This document shows positions 17,340 to 27,369 of a stretch of DNA of 64,000 nt, piece after piece. Each line of letters begins with the position of its first letter. Positions within the stretch are counted from its first letter, which is position 1. The DNA lies in contig DAOLZQ010000001.1 of NCBI GenBank assembly GCA_035426385.1, positions 62,001-126,000 on the forward strand. Reading direction: 5' to 3'. The position numbers were made by a program, and so were the translations under genes. Under the pieces are notes generated by a model. That model did no database searches and was not told the origin of the DNA. It worked only from the letters and a program-made list of their open reading frames with translations. The DNA is from Parvibacillus sp035426385. Its GTDB lineage: Bacteria > Bacteroidota > Bacteroidia > Chitinophagales > Saprospiraceae.

Positions 17340-18449
17340 CTATTTTGAAAAATCAAGATAAGGGGCTATCTTATTGATCTTATCTACATCAATTCCTGGA
17401 ATAGCAGCTATTTCTGACAGACTATTGATCTTTCCTTTTGATGTGCGATAGTTTATGATGAGATACGCTTGCTTTCCTATGTACCAAGTATTTCTCAATT
17501 CTTCCAAAGTGACTTGATTAATATATATCCTAGATGGTGTCTTCGTAAAGGTTAAATATGGTTTTATCTTATCACAGAGTGAATCAGGAATAATCTTCAT
17601 TTTCTGAAAATGTTCGAGGTTAAAAAATCCACCTAATCCTTGCTGGTATTTTACTATTTTGTCAGCATAATATGGACCAATACCCGGCAGCTTCATCAAA
17701 CTTTCTGAAGTCGCAGTATTCAAGTCCAATACTTGAATTTCCGTTTTCTCTGTTTTAATATTTAATGTACTTTTCTCTGATGCATTTCTCAAGTCGACAT
17801 AGGGCTGTAACTTTTGGAACCATTCTTCGCTCATGGTATAGATTCTCTTGAGGTCGTCCGGCTTGTGATATATAAATCCTGCTTTTCGAAAATTCGTTAT
17901 GCCATTTGCTATGTGAACTGGAACACCCATAGAGATCAGCGAGGCAGCTGAGATGGTATTGGGATCAAAGGAAGATGGATTAAATTTAGATGGTGAATTT
18001 TCCGGTGAACGTCTTTTATTAAATCCGGAGTAATCACTTTCGTACTTCATCTTACCTTCCATTGAGGAAAGCTCAAAATTTGATTTTAATAAAGTTAATT
18101 CTTCAGGAGTAATTCCATAGATCCGATCTAATTGTTTCAAACTGGTGAATCCGTTGCAGGCATTCCGGTATTTTATAATGCGATTGGAGAGATTCGCTCC
18201 TAAGCCTAATTCTGTCAGGTCATTTGCACTGGCCTTGTTAATATCTCGGGTATTCGTCCCTAAGTGTCTATCTCTGGGTGATTCGCTAGGAGTTGTAGTG
18301 ACAAACTCAATAACCGGCATCGGAGGCGAGTAATAACTTGCCAATAAAAATTTTAATAATGAATAGGAAAATACCAAAATGCAAGATATAATAAATGCCT
18401 TTCTTTGGGTAAGCCCTATATAAAGAAAATTCTTTACGCTTTCTTTCAT
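17340..18449 (-). CDS. Membrane-anchored protein with four ComEA-like helix-hairpin-helix units
   Basis: A 369-residue protein. One membrane segment lies at residues 17-38, so the rest should be periplasmic. Four HhH units of the ComEA type follow, at about 70-126, 162-219, 241-300 and 308-366. Each opens with an N-x-A/T-x-x-x-L motif (INKASANDLTEL, DPNTISAASLISM, DLNTATSESLMKL, YINQVTLEELRNT) and the third has a canonical hairpin (LPGIGPYYADKIV). ComEA holds DNA during transformation with a single two-HhH module; this protein has a longer array. Double-stranded DNA binding is inferred. It is the last gene of the minus-strand run with the DUF5689 lipoprotein and TonB receptor (82-bp gap). Confidence 0.85.
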   Translation of the reverse strand: MKESVKNFLYIGLTQRKAFIISCILVFSYSLLKFLLASYYSPPMPVIEFVTTTPSESPRDRHLGTNTRDINKASANDLTELGLGANLSNRIIKYRNACNGFTSLKQLDRIYGITPEELTLLKSNFELSSMEGKMKYESDYSGFNKRRSPENSPSKFNPSSFDPNTISAASLISMGVPVHIANGITNFRKAGFIYHKPDDLKRIYTMSEEWFQKLQPYVDLRNASEKSTLNIKTEKTEIQVLDLNTATSESLMKLPGIGPYYADKIVKYQQGLGGFFNLEHFQKMKIIPDSLCDKIKPYLTFTKTPSRIYINQVTLEELRNTWYIGKQAYLIINYRTSKGKINSLSEIAAIPGIDVDKINKIAPYLDFSK

Positions 18450-18531
18450 GGGTGGGGTGTTTAAAAGTTACGATAGATAAAGTTATTTACTTTTTATGAA
18501 AAAAACAAATAATTTTATTCATTCCAAAGTA

Positions 18532-19959
18532 TTACTTCACATCAGTTAGATTTCTTATTGATAATTCCTTGGTTTGTGACGCTCCGAATTGGGTTAGGTA
18601 ACCAGTGAGTGACACTGAAGTAAGCGGGAAGTTATTCGCTGCAAAAGTAGCTGTAGCTGCTGTATATAAGATCATAGTGCCGGTACCATCAGCCATATTA
18701 ACATTACCTAGATAAGTAGCGTCACCTGATCGGGAAAGAGTAACATTTTTAATTTGTACCAATTCTGATTCGTATTTTTCAAAATCTGCGTTAGCTTGGG
18801 CGAGGGTGATGACCTGAGGAGTTAAGGAATTACCCGTAGACCGCTTCGTTGCATTGATATTGGGTACACCGTTGATCTGAAGTAATCCGCCGTACTCAGA
18901 TAGCTCCTGACCACCTACTTCGACCTCGATTTCATCACCAAGATCAAAAATATTGTCAGCGGAAAATCTAATAAGCACACCAGCACTACCGGGTTGTTGA
19001 ATTACTATATTCTTTGAATTGATGTTTTTAGAATTTTTATCTGAAATCACGATTCCTTTGATTTTCTTGTCTGTCGGAATAGTTAGTGTATTCCCTTTGA
19101 ATAAATCTCTAAGGGCCTGGATATCCAAAGTCGTAGAATTACCTCCACTCCCACAGCGCGGGCCTTTGAAAGCCATATCAATCCTCTCACGTAGAAATAA
19201 TTGTTTGGTAGAACTGAATATAGATACAATCGCAATTATATTCCCACGACCTTCCGGAATTAAATCAGACGCGAAGTCGGCATATTTACTGGTACGTAAT
19301 ATTATGGTCTGGCCATTACAATCCTCTATAGTGCGATTGGTGTTCGTAGAAGTGCCTACGACATCACTGATGGTGTTTCCAAATTCAGATTGCGCAAATT
19401 CAACACTATCAAGTTCGATGAGTGTATTGTAATCTGCCGGCTTGATTTCATTGATTGTCCTTTTGGCAGGAATAACTGTTTGGTTGACAGCACCTGGTGT
19501 CAGAAAGAATTTAACTGAATCAGGTTGAATCCCACTCAAGCGTATATCAGTAGGGCCTCCTGTACCAATATAAGTACCACTTCCGACTTGAAAATTATTT
19601 CCGTAATCACTAAGAGTAAGTCCCTGAGTATTTATGTAAACTCTTCTGCCTACCGGAAATGTTCCAAATATTCCCACGTCATTGATCTTGACTTCCATGC
19701 CACCGGTGGAATCTTGCACTACGATGGTCTTATAATAATTTCCACTTCGGTCATTGGCTACCACAATAGCTTTGATGATTTTATTTTCATTAATAGTCTC
19801 AAACTTACCAGCAGCATGAAGCTTTTTTAGCTCACTTATGGAGAATGTTGCGTTTATATGTGGATCATTGTCATTGATAGGAGGTGCGTCAAACTCTGTT
19901 TTTACACATGCATTAAGCGTAAGGATCAGTATAAGGAATAGGATACTTTTGAATTGCAT
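18532..19959 (-). CDS. DUF5689 lipoprotein with OB-fold-like domains
   Basis: A 475-residue surface lipoprotein: signal peptide and lipobox (LTLNAC, C18). The N-terminal DUF5689 domain (about 40-225) contains the pattern FETINENKIIKAIVVANDRSGNYYKTIVVQD. A second related unit follows (about 285-470, IKGIVISDKNSKNINSKNIVIQQ), so the protein is an internal duplication of an OB-like fold. Elsewhere this domain is often joined to extracellular nuclease or phosphatase domains; none is present here. It is 36 bp downstream of the TonB-dependent receptor gene, so the two probably form a receptor/surface-lipoprotein pair. Ligand unknown. Confidence 0.85.
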   Translation of the reverse strand: MQFKSILFLILILTLNACVKTEFDAPPINDNDPHINATFSISELKKLHAAGKFETINENKIIKAIVVANDRSGNYYKTIVVQDSTGGMEVKINDVGIFGTFPVGRRVYINTQGLTLSDYGNNFQVGSGTYIGTGGPTDIRLSGIQPDSVKFFLTPGAVNQTVIPAKRTINEIKPADYNTLIELDSVEFAQSEFGNTISDVVGTSTNTNRTIEDCNGQTIILRTSKYADFASDLIPEGRGNIIAIVSIFSSTKQLFLRERIDMAFKGPRCGSGGNSTTLDIQALRDLFKGNTLTIPTDKKIKGIVISDKNSKNINSKNIVIQQPGSAGVLIRFSADNIFDLGDEIEVEVGGQELSEYGGLLQINGVPNINATKRSTGNSLTPQVITLAQANADFEKYESELVQIKNVTLSRSGDATYLGNVNMADGTGTMILYTAATATFAANNFPLTSVSLTGYLTQFGASQTKELSIRNLTDVK

Positions 19960-19995
19960 TTTTATAATATTTGGAAGTATTTTAATTTATTTATT

Positions 19996-22782
19996 TTAGA
20001 ATCGTAATGCTAAGCTGGCAAAATAATTAAGCCCATAGGCATAATAATATTTATTGGGGAACTTTTCCAACGTAATGACTTTATTCTGATCTACACCTAG
20101 TCTACTCTGCTCATATCCATTGGTGATAATATTCTGGTTATTTAACAGATTACTTATCCCAAGATTCAAATTAAGATAATAACTGTTGATTTTCCAGGAT
20201 TTACCGGCGAAAAGGTCTAATGTAAAAGCAGACGGTAGTTCTTCTTCAGCAAGTAATGCGATCCGTTTAGGATCATTTTCATCCATATTGATCACACTTT
20301 CATATGTACGTCTATCCCAGAAAGGGCTGATAAATGTCTTACGGGCATAATTTGCATTGATATTGATAAACCAGAATTGCTTGCCATTATAACTTAGTCC
20401 GACAGATCCGGCTTGCTGTGGTGTACCCGGGAAATAATAATTGATAGAATATACCTTCCTGTCTTTTGCCACGGTGGTAGCTGAGTTATCCAGATAATAG
20501 GATGATGAGAATCTGGAAGTATAGTAGTATTTACCAATAGAAGCAATAGCATTTACCTTAAACCCGGTGAAGAGCGTATATTCTCCTGCGAATTCTATAC
20601 CGGTGTGTATGTGGTCAATGTTGGTAATGGATTGATTGAGAAAGCCGGCGATATCATTAGATTGGTCCGCATCATTGTAAAACCGTACCATCTGCATACC
20701 ATCTTTTATATCCGTATAGTAACCACTCAGTCTCAACTTATAATATGGGGCATTCAGAATATATCCTCCCTCTACAGAAGCAATTTTTTCATTTTGTGGA
20801 TTATCTATCACATCATTCCTTGTGCGTGGTGAAATAAAGAGGTTTTCGACTAATGGAGCATTGTTAAAATAGGCGGCATTGGCAAATATATAGTTACGTC
20901 CATTTACTTTATACGTTGCTCCTCCTTTTACTGCATATTCGTTGAAGTTTAAGTGCTCCGATTCACCTTTTGAATTATCGGGGAATTTTCCATTTTGATT
21001 TAATCCATCACGATAGAGCATATTTCGACCGAATGAGCCTCCTAAGAAAAAATCAAATCTCTTTAGAGTGAAGGTATTTTGCAACCACATTGAGGCGTCC
21101 TTGACATGATAATTAAAGTCATAGCCATACCTATCACCAGTTTTTATAATCCTATTGGGCGTAGAAATGTCATTGTTTTCATTAGCTAAGGGATTGTCAA
21201 AAGTTGCAAACTTATCTATATCAACCGAAAAATCCGCACCAAGCAAATCGTTCAATAACTTATAGTTGGAAGAAGTGTAATCTTGATACGAAATACCTCC
21301 CTGAAGTACCCATCTAGTATTCAGTACGGTCTCAAAGGTGGAATTGAAATTAAAAATCTTCAAATCCTGCCGATCATCTTCCACCATATATTGAGCTCTC
21401 TTTCCGGTGATGTCATTACCGGGTATACCATTGGCATTCTGAATAGTTTCAATATTACTTCTATTTACATCATACATATAATTCCAATTTATCTGCCTCT
21501 TGGATTCATCTGTACGATACAAGTTTTCATAGAATGACTTATAGTTGGCATCCTCTATATAAGAAGGTAGATACCGGTAGTAATCAGGTCTGGGATCTTT
21601 GGACTGATACCAGTCTAGTCTTGTATTGGATTCATAACCTGTCTGATATGAAACGCTGGAAGTTAATGTAGATTTATTTCCGATCTTCCAGTCGTGCCGC
21701 AGAATACCAATTGGTTTGTGAATCTCGGAAACCCTTGTGTTTCTCTTCTCATTATTTTGGTAACCCCAGTATGGGTTGTAGTAATTATCGCCCGCCAATT
21801 CATAGCTTTCTAGAGTATTGGCTGAAGATTTACCTCTTATTAATTTGGAACCAAAAATAGTCAGTCCCAATGAGTGATTTTTATTAATTTCTTTCTCTAC
21901 ACCGGCGAAATATGAGACACCTTTATAAAAAGTGCCGGGTGTGTAGCCCTCTTCAGCCCATCGGTAGGATGCGCTTAGACTTAGTGACCATCCATTCGCC
22001 AATTTACCAGTATTGTAAGTACCCATTATTCTATTGCGATAGGATCTATTGGATAGTGCATATGAAAATCGTTTTGTGGCCCGCTGCTGTGAAGCTCTCA
22101 AGTCTATGGCAATATTTGAGCCGGGTTTACCAATGGTGAAATCTGCATTTTTCAAACCATACACCAAGTCAGTATTGCGCATGACGTCATTTAGTCCGCC
22201 CCATTCGCCGAAGACCAGATTGCCTGTCTCAGGATCTGACATCGGGATACCGTTGACAAAGACTGAGTTATACTCATTATCATATCCTCTCGTTTTGAAG
22301 CGAAGTGCAAATAGATTGAAATTGGCCGTAGATACGAATAAGTCTCTGGAAGCAGTCAATAGGCTGGAAATTTCTTGATTCTCCGAAGTTTCCTCATCTC
22401 CTGAGGGATTGATCATGATTACCGGAATCTCTTTAGAATTGATAGGATCTAAGAAGCCCAAACTAGATTTTTGTAATACAATGTTGATTGGCAGTGCACT
22501 ATTTATGTCATTCGGCTTTACTTCATACGTCAGGTCACCTAATAATGAATCTCTAACCACGAGAGTAATATTATAGTTGCCTGTAAATTCAAAGTTGAAC
22601 TTACCTTCGCTACCTGTATATGTAATCCGATTTAATGGCTGTAATGTTACCCTTCTGTTAATTACGGGGTCACCATTCGTGTATTTTATAACTCCATGAA
22701 TTTTAAAGATACTTTGGGACGATAATGAGTGGGCTGAAAATATCAGTATAAAAGGTAAGAGTATGTAGAAATGTAACTTCAT
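19996..22782 (-). CDS. TonB-dependent outer-membrane receptor with carboxypeptidase-regulatory-like domain
   Basis: About 928 residues. The signal peptide (MKLHFYILLPFILIF) is followed by a CarboxypepD_reg-like beta-sandwich (about residues 28-110, with IKYTNGDPVINRRVTLQP), a plug domain (about 125-255, with YNSVFVNGIPMSDP) and a 22-strand barrel ending in the aromatic LASLALRF, the usual C-terminal phenylalanine. I placed the start at ATG 22782; the open frame continues to 22839 but that segment is not a signal peptide. It is followed by a DUF5689 lipoprotein rather than a SusD, so a starch-type SusCD system is not indicated. The substrate is unknown. It may be imported with TonB energy together with the lipoprotein. 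Confidence 0.92.
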   Translation of the reverse strand: MKLHFYILLPFILIFSAHSLSSQSIFKIHGVIKYTNGDPVINRRVTLQPLNRITYTGSEGKFNFEFTGNYNITLVVRDSLLGDLTYEVKPNDINSALPINIVLQKSSLGFLDPINSKEIPVIMINPSGDEETSENQEISSLLTASRDLFVSTANFNLFALRFKTRGYDNEYNSVFVNGIPMSDPETGNLVFGEWGGLNDVMRNTDLVYGLKNADFTIGKPGSNIAIDLRASQQRATKRFSYALSNRSYRNRIMGTYNTGKLANGWSLSLSASYRWAEEGYTPGTFYKGVSYFAGVEKEINKNHSLGLTIFGSKLIRGKSSANTLESYELAGDNYYNPYWGYQNNEKRNTRVSEIHKPIGILRHDWKIGNKSTLTSSVSYQTGYESNTRLDWYQSKDPRPDYYRYLPSYIEDANYKSFYENLYRTDESKRQINWNYMYDVNRSNIETIQNANGIPGNDITGKRAQYMVEDDRQDLKIFNFNSTFETVLNTRWVLQGGISYQDYTSSNYKLLNDLLGADFSVDIDKFATFDNPLANENNDISTPNRIIKTGDRYGYDFNYHVKDASMWLQNTFTLKRFDFFLGGSFGRNMLYRDGLNQNGKFPDNSKGESEHLNFNEYAVKGGATYKVNGRNYIFANAAYFNNAPLVENLFISPRTRNDVIDNPQNEKIASVEGGYILNAPYYKLRLSGYYTDIKDGMQMVRFYNDADQSNDIAGFLNQSITNIDHIHTGIEFAGEYTLFTGFKVNAIASIGKYYYTSRFSSSYYLDNSATTVAKDRKVYSINYYFPGTPQQAGSVGLSYNGKQFWFININANYARKTFISPFWDRRTYESVINMDENDPKRIALLAEEELPSAFTLDLFAGKSWKINSYYLNLNLGISNLLNNQNIITNGYEQSRLGVDQNKVITLEKFPNKYYYAYGLNYFASLALRF

Positions 22783-22872
22783 TGCAGGTATATTAAAAAT
22801 ATCGGATAAAGATACTTTTCCTGCTCCATTCCTATACAAATAGCTATTTATTTTATATGAAATATTTTGATA

Positions 22873-24072
22873 TCATCGGATCAGATGAACACTGCCTGCT
22901 TTAGAGTACTGTCTATCGCCACATGTATACCTAATTTTATAAAGATATGCCCCCGGTGGAGCAGGGCTGCCATAAAGTGTACCATCCCATTGTCCCTCGG
23001 GGTCAATTGTATGAAATACTCGGGCACCATTCATGTCAAAAATTTCAAATAAACATTTCTGTTCTGCTAGTATAACAGTGCTGATCCCATAAGTGTCATT
23101 TAGATTATCCCCATTGGGGGTGAAAGAGTTGGGTAGTAACATGTTATCGCAATTGAGCGTATTTGGATCTTGAACTTTGATCAGAATTGTATCACTCTGT
23201 GTGCAACCTTCATAAGTTGAGGAAACTGTATATCTGGTCGTTTGATCAGTAGAAATATCCACCTTTGCGGCACTAGGATTAGAAACACCCATCTGAGGGT
23301 TCCATATAAAATTAGCATTACAATTGGTGAAATATTCTACACTATATGGCCTATTAGCGAAAACAACCTGAAAGTGGTCGCTTAGAATATTATTGACAGG
23401 ACGGGTAAGAATTAGAGCTCTATCCACACCAATCAATCGGGAGTATACCCGTACTTCGTCTATGATTCCTTCAAAATTTTGAGCTCCAGTACAACTTTTC
23501 CCACCCAAAACAGGATTGTTTGCACTTCTCAGGTTGGGGTTTGTCTTAAACAGGTATTGACCTGCCGATTTTCCATTTACATAAAATAGAAATCGATTAA
23601 AGGACCTGGTTACCGCCATAAATTGCCAACATGAGTTTTGATCCCCTTCAAAAGAGGTTGATTCCTGGCCAGAAGGAGTATTAAAGATAAAAGTAAATCT
23701 ACTAGAACCGGGATCATAAGTGACTTCATATCCATTCGCAGTGCAATCAGCTCTCACTGACAAGACACACATAGTGGGCTTATTTTTAGCTGTATGTATG
23801 GTTGTAGCAAAAGAGAACTCATCTGCTGTCAGTACATCTCCCATTCCGGAATTGTCTTCTCCCAATTGGATAAGGTCACTTCCATTAAATTTGAATCCCA
23901 TTCCTGAATAACCACATACACATGATGGAGAACCTATTAGTTTGCCATTGAAGCCTATAATAGAATTATTTGCTGTACAGTCATCAAAAGAATAATATGC
24001 AGCCAAGTTGGCTTCCTGGCTGAGTAAATAACCAGGGGCAATGAGTATGAAAAGAAGGAAATACTTGCTCAA
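22873..24072 (-). CDS. LamG-domain protein with T9SS type B sorting domain
   Basis: A 399-residue secreted protein. Signal peptide (1-19), a LamG/concanavalin-like domain (about 25-215, ending with the typical FEGIIDEVRVYSRLI), a PKD-like or Ig-like linker, and a gliding-motility-type C-terminal domain (CTD-B, residues 315-399: NSFTPNGDNLNDTYG, then FEIFDMNGARVF, GQWDGT and PPGAYLYKIRY). The type B domain directs export by the type IX system and is removed or attached at the surface. The only start in frame is TTG, with a stop just upstream. The LamG domain suggests glycan or protein binding, with ligand unknown. It sits 32 bp after ybaB and 90 bp before the TonB receptor gene. Confidence 0.9.
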   Translation of the reverse strand: MSKYFLLFILIAPGYLLSQEANLAAYYSFDDCTANNSIIGFNGKLIGSPSCVCGYSGMGFKFNGSDLIQLGEDNSGMGDVLTADEFSFATTIHTAKNKPTMCVLSVRADCTANGYEVTYDPGSSRFTFIFNTPSGQESTSFEGDQNSCWQFMAVTRSFNRFLFYVNGKSAGQYLFKTNPNLRSANNPVLGGKSCTGAQNFEGIIDEVRVYSRLIGVDRALILTRPVNNILSDHFQVVFANRPYSVEYFTNCNANFIWNPQMGVSNPSAAKVDISTDQTTRYTVSSTYEGCTQSDTILIKVQDPNTLNCDNMLLPNSFTPNGDNLNDTYGISTVILAEQKCLFEIFDMNGARVFHTIDPEGQWDGTLYGSPAPPGAYLYKIRYTCGDRQYSKAGSVHLIR

Positions 24073-24104
24073 ATGTTGAATTATCTAAATGAATGTATAC
24101 AATA

Positions 24105-24413
24105 CTAACCGCCAAAAAGCTTGCTTAAATCACCAAAACCACCGGGCATCATATTGGCTAGTAGTTTTTGACTTTCGGCTGCTTGTTTTATTTTGGCTTC
24201 ATCAAGTGCCTGATTGAGCGTCACAATCAATAGATCTTCCAGCTGATCAGGAGTGGACACATCAATTTTGCTTAGATCCAATGAAATATTTTCTATTTCG
24301 AGGCCAGCATTGAGTGTCACTTTTATTTCCCCATCAGGTGATGAAGATTCTATTTTTTTCTCTTTGAGTTTGTTTTCGAGCTCTTGTTGTTGTTCTTCTA
24401 GTCCTTCTAACAT
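24105..24413 (-). CDS. ybaB: YbaB/EbfC nucleoid-associated protein
   Basis: A 102-residue protein of the YbaB family: an N-terminal charged helix (EQQQELENKLKEKK), a beta hairpin and DGEIKVTLNAGLEIENISLD, then a C-terminal helix (TLNQALDEAKIKQAAESQKLL) and a glycine-rich tail. These proteins form dimers that bind DNA and affect nucleoid shape and transcription. In many bacteria ybaB sits with dnaX-recR; here it follows the S41 protease gene by 26 bp, an unusual neighbour. Start ATG at 24413. Confidence 0.93.
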   Translation of the reverse strand: MLEGLEEQQQELENKLKEKKIESSSPDGEIKVTLNAGLEIENISLDLSKIDVSTPDQLEDLLIVTLNQALDEAKIKQAAESQKLLANMMPGGFGDLSKLFGG

Positions 24414-24439
24414 TTTGAGTTATATTATTAATGAATTAA

Positions 24440-26584
24440 TTATTCTGCGTTCATTTTATCAGCTACAACCTTATTAATCTGTAAATCTTTCACTATGTGC
24501 AAGGCCTCTGCAAGATAAATATCCTTTTTTAGATTAGTGAGAAATGAGTTATTTCTTGTTATCTTAACACTATCTATATTGATTTTTGGCAAATCTACCT
24601 TAAGATTGGATGAGCTCATACCTTTGATTTCCTTGAATACACTATTCAAATTCTTAGTTTCTGCTTTTCTCGTATCCATCTCAGCATTATAATCATTTAG
24701 ATTGAGTGACATGCTCTTTGCATCAAATTGTTTCTTTAATCTATGCGCATTTTCATCTATCATTGAAAATGCAGGGTTGGCTGAAGTCCTTTTCTTGGAA
24801 TTGCTCAATATTTGATCGTAATTTTTTATCTTAAACACATTTTGATCATATTGGGCAGGTTTGATTTGAGTCCATGCCATAGGATGCGTATTTTCCTCCT
24901 CTCCATTTTTGATATAATTATATAGATCCGGCAGTACCACATCGGGGATTACTCCCTTAAGTTGTGTTGAACCACCATTGATACGGTAATATTTTTGAAT
25001 AGTAGCTTTAACATCTCCAAGAGGTTTCATTGCATCGTTGCCACGAACTGCACGATCCAAATCAAAAAATCGTTGCACAGTTCCTTTACCATATGTGGAT
25101 TCAGAACCTACGATTATTGCTCTTTTGTAGTCTTGCATTGCAGCTGCCATGATCTCAGACGCAGATGCACTATTGTGGTTGACCAGTATGACCAAGGGAC
25201 CATCATATAAGTAAGATGGGTCATCATCATTCATCACATATGGATCTCTGTCACGTGATTTAACTTGCACTATCGGGCCTTTTTCAATGAACAGGCCACC
25301 CATTTTTATTACGTCATTCAGCGAACCGCCAGGATTATTTCTTAGATCAAGTATAATGCCACTGATATTTTCCAGCTTCAATTTTTCTATTTCTTTTGCC
25401 ACATCAGAATATGAAAATCTGCCCTTACTGTCATCAAAATCAGCGTAAAACTTAGGTAAGTAGATATATCCCACATTATCAATGACGTCATCCAATGAGA
25501 CAATCGCAGATTTTGCAAACCCTTCCTCCATGAGGACCTCTTCTCTGATGATAGCAATATCCTGAAATGTTCCATTTGGTTTTTTGACAGTCAGGATTAC
25601 TTTAGTACCCAACTTGCCCCGGATTTTAGAAACAACATCATCGATTCGCATACCACGAATATCGAGTGGTGCTTCTCCATCCTGTGCTACTTTAATAATT
25701 AAATCATTGACCTGCAGTTCTTTGTTCTTCCAGGCCGGGCCGCCAGGCACGATTTCCATCACTTTAGTGTATTCACCATCAGCCTGAAGTCTAGCGCCTA
25801 TACCAATTACTTTTCCACTCATGCCAATGTCAAAATCTTCTTTATCCCTAGGGTCCATGTAACTGGTGTGAGGATCGTACTCTGAAGTAATGACATTAAG
25901 GAAATCATTTAGTCTGTCTGCTCTGCGGAGCTGAGAGATTCTGTCGAACATTTTATCAAAATCTTTTTCAACCTTGCTTCTAGCTTCTTTTTCAATCTCG
26001 ACAAAGCTACGTGCAGGGGTTTTATCAGCTAATTTGGTGCTGTCATTTTTATCTGAATTTTGCATATCCGACACTTCTTGGAGCACTTCAAACTTCAATG
26101 CTTTGGCCCATCGTTCCTTCAGTTCATTTTCATTTCGAGCGAATTCCATATTATCATAGTCTATATCTACACGGTCCTTACTATCAAAGGTCATTGGTTT
26201 GCTCAATATGTCTTTATAGTAAGACTTACCTCTCTCAAGCCCCTTATCAAGAAGTTGGATGCTGAGATTGAAAAAGTCGAACTTTCCGTCTCTGACTTCA
26301 TCGTCCAGGGATGATTCATATTTTTTCAGTTGATCTAAATCACTCTTTATCAAAAACCTTTTAGACCGATCGATGACTCCGAGATAATCCTTAAACAAGG
26401 ATTTTGAAAACGTATCATCAATGGTAATAGGCTTAAAATGCACCTGATTAAGAAAGGATATGATAGACTGAAGAATGATGGTTTCCCTGGGAGTAGGCTC
26501 AGTAGATCGTTTTGCAGGATAAAAGGCAAACAAACTCACCACCCCTATCAACAAGGCGAAAATTAGAAAAGATTTTATTTTCAT
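24440..26584 (-). CDS. prc: C-terminal processing peptidase (tail-specific protease, S41A)
   Basis: About 714 residues. A signal anchor (residues 6-21) puts it in the periplasm or inner-membrane face. A long N-terminal helical region (about 30-215) precedes a PDZ domain (about 235-320, with GIGARLQADGEYTKVMEIVPGGPAW) and the S41 protease core: catalytic S474 in NSASASEIM and K500 in YGKGTVQ. The C-terminal extension (about 570-714) is rich in Lys/Asn and matches the DUF3340 tail of Prc. It trims hydrophobic C-termini of envelope proteins. The frame opens at TTG 26599, but ATG 26584 is the better start. Confidence 0.93.
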   Translation of the reverse strand: MKIKSFLIFALLIGVVSLFAFYPAKRSTEPTPRETIILQSIISFLNQVHFKPITIDDTFSKSLFKDYLGVIDRSKRFLIKSDLDQLKKYESSLDDEVRDGKFDFFNLSIQLLDKGLERGKSYYKDILSKPMTFDSKDRVDIDYDNMEFARNENELKERWAKALKFEVLQEVSDMQNSDKNDSTKLADKTPARSFVEIEKEARSKVEKDFDKMFDRISQLRRADRLNDFLNVITSEYDPHTSYMDPRDKEDFDIGMSGKVIGIGARLQADGEYTKVMEIVPGGPAWKNKELQVNDLIIKVAQDGEAPLDIRGMRIDDVVSKIRGKLGTKVILTVKKPNGTFQDIAIIREEVLMEEGFAKSAIVSLDDVIDNVGYIYLPKFYADFDDSKGRFSYSDVAKEIEKLKLENISGIILDLRNNPGGSLNDVIKMGGLFIEKGPIVQVKSRDRDPYVMNDDDPSYLYDGPLVILVNHNSASASEIMAAAMQDYKRAIIVGSESTYGKGTVQRFFDLDRAVRGNDAMKPLGDVKATIQKYYRINGGSTQLKGVIPDVVLPDLYNYIKNGEEENTHPMAWTQIKPAQYDQNVFKIKNYDQILSNSKKRTSANPAFSMIDENAHRLKKQFDAKSMSLNLNDYNAEMDTRKAETKNLNSVFKEIKGMSSSNLKVDLPKINIDSVKITRNNSFLTNLKKDIYLAEALHIVKDLQINKVVADKMNAE

Positions 26585-26748
26585 AAGGAATTCTTTCAAC
26601 TACAAATTTGATTTGGTTACAAAACTAAACATTTTATAAAACTGCTTCTGTTACTAATAGTTTTGAAGCGAAATGTATAATTTTGATGTTACGATAGGGT
26701 ATAACGTTACATATCATAAAAGAGGTATTAAAATAAAAATAATCTGGA

Positions 26749-27369
26749 ATGGAAAATCTTTGGAGGGCGCACCCTTGGCATGGTATAGGTATACATGAAC
26801 TATCTCCACAATTTGTGAATACTTATATTGAAATCACTCCTTTTGATGGGGTGAAATATGAGCTGGATAAGGAATCGGGTTTAATGAAGATTGATAGGCC
26901 TCAGTTATTTAGCAATATTGTACCGGCACTTTATGGTTTTATTCCCAGGACATACTGTGGTGAGGGTATTGCAGCATTGTGTATGGAGTCATTAGGTAGG
27001 AAGGATATAAAAGGTGACGGGGATCCACTTGATATTCTCGTCTTGTCTGAAAAAAATATTCAGCATGGAGATATTTTAGTTCACGCTAGACCTATCGGCG
27101 GGCTGAGGATGGTGGATAAAAATGAGGCTGATGATAAGATCATTGCAATAATGAAGGACGACATAGTATATAATGGCTGGAAAGAGCTGGAAGATATTCC
27201 CTCACCCATACTTAACCGGATTCTTCATTATTTTCTGACTTATAAGCAGATTCCATCTAAGGATGAGAAGCCCACCGTTGAAATACCTCAGATTTATGGA
27301 CGAAAAGATGCTTATGAAGTAATCTCTCGTAGTATGAAAGACTATGATCTCTTACAAAATAAAGGTTAG
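26749..27369 (+). CDS. ppa: Inorganic pyrophosphatase, family I
   Basis: A 206-residue cytoplasmic, soluble PPase that hydrolyses PPi to two phosphates and so drives biosynthesis. The active-site signature DGDPLDILVL (about residues 87-96) supplies the metal-binding aspartates; ITPFDGVKYELDKESGLMKIDR (about 30-51) contributes the substrate-binding Lys/Arg; and DKIIAIMKDD carries a further metal ligand. The length is normal. The stop overlaps by four bases the convergent T9SS protein gene. Confidence 0.93.
   Translation: MENLWRAHPWHGIGIHELSPQFVNTYIEITPFDGVKYELDKESGLMKIDRPQLFSNIVPALYGFIPRTYCGEGIAALCMESLGRKDIKGDGDPLDILVLSEKNIQHGDILVHARPIGGLRMVDKNEADDKIIAIMKDDIVYNGWKELEDIPSPILNRILHYFLTYKQIPSKDEKPTVEIPQIYGRKDAYEVISRSMKDYDLLQNKG

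Noticed and set aside
22783..22872. Riboswitch upstream of the TonB receptor
   Set aside because: The 90-bp gap is AT-rich and too short for a cobalamin riboswitch, and no conserved core is visible.
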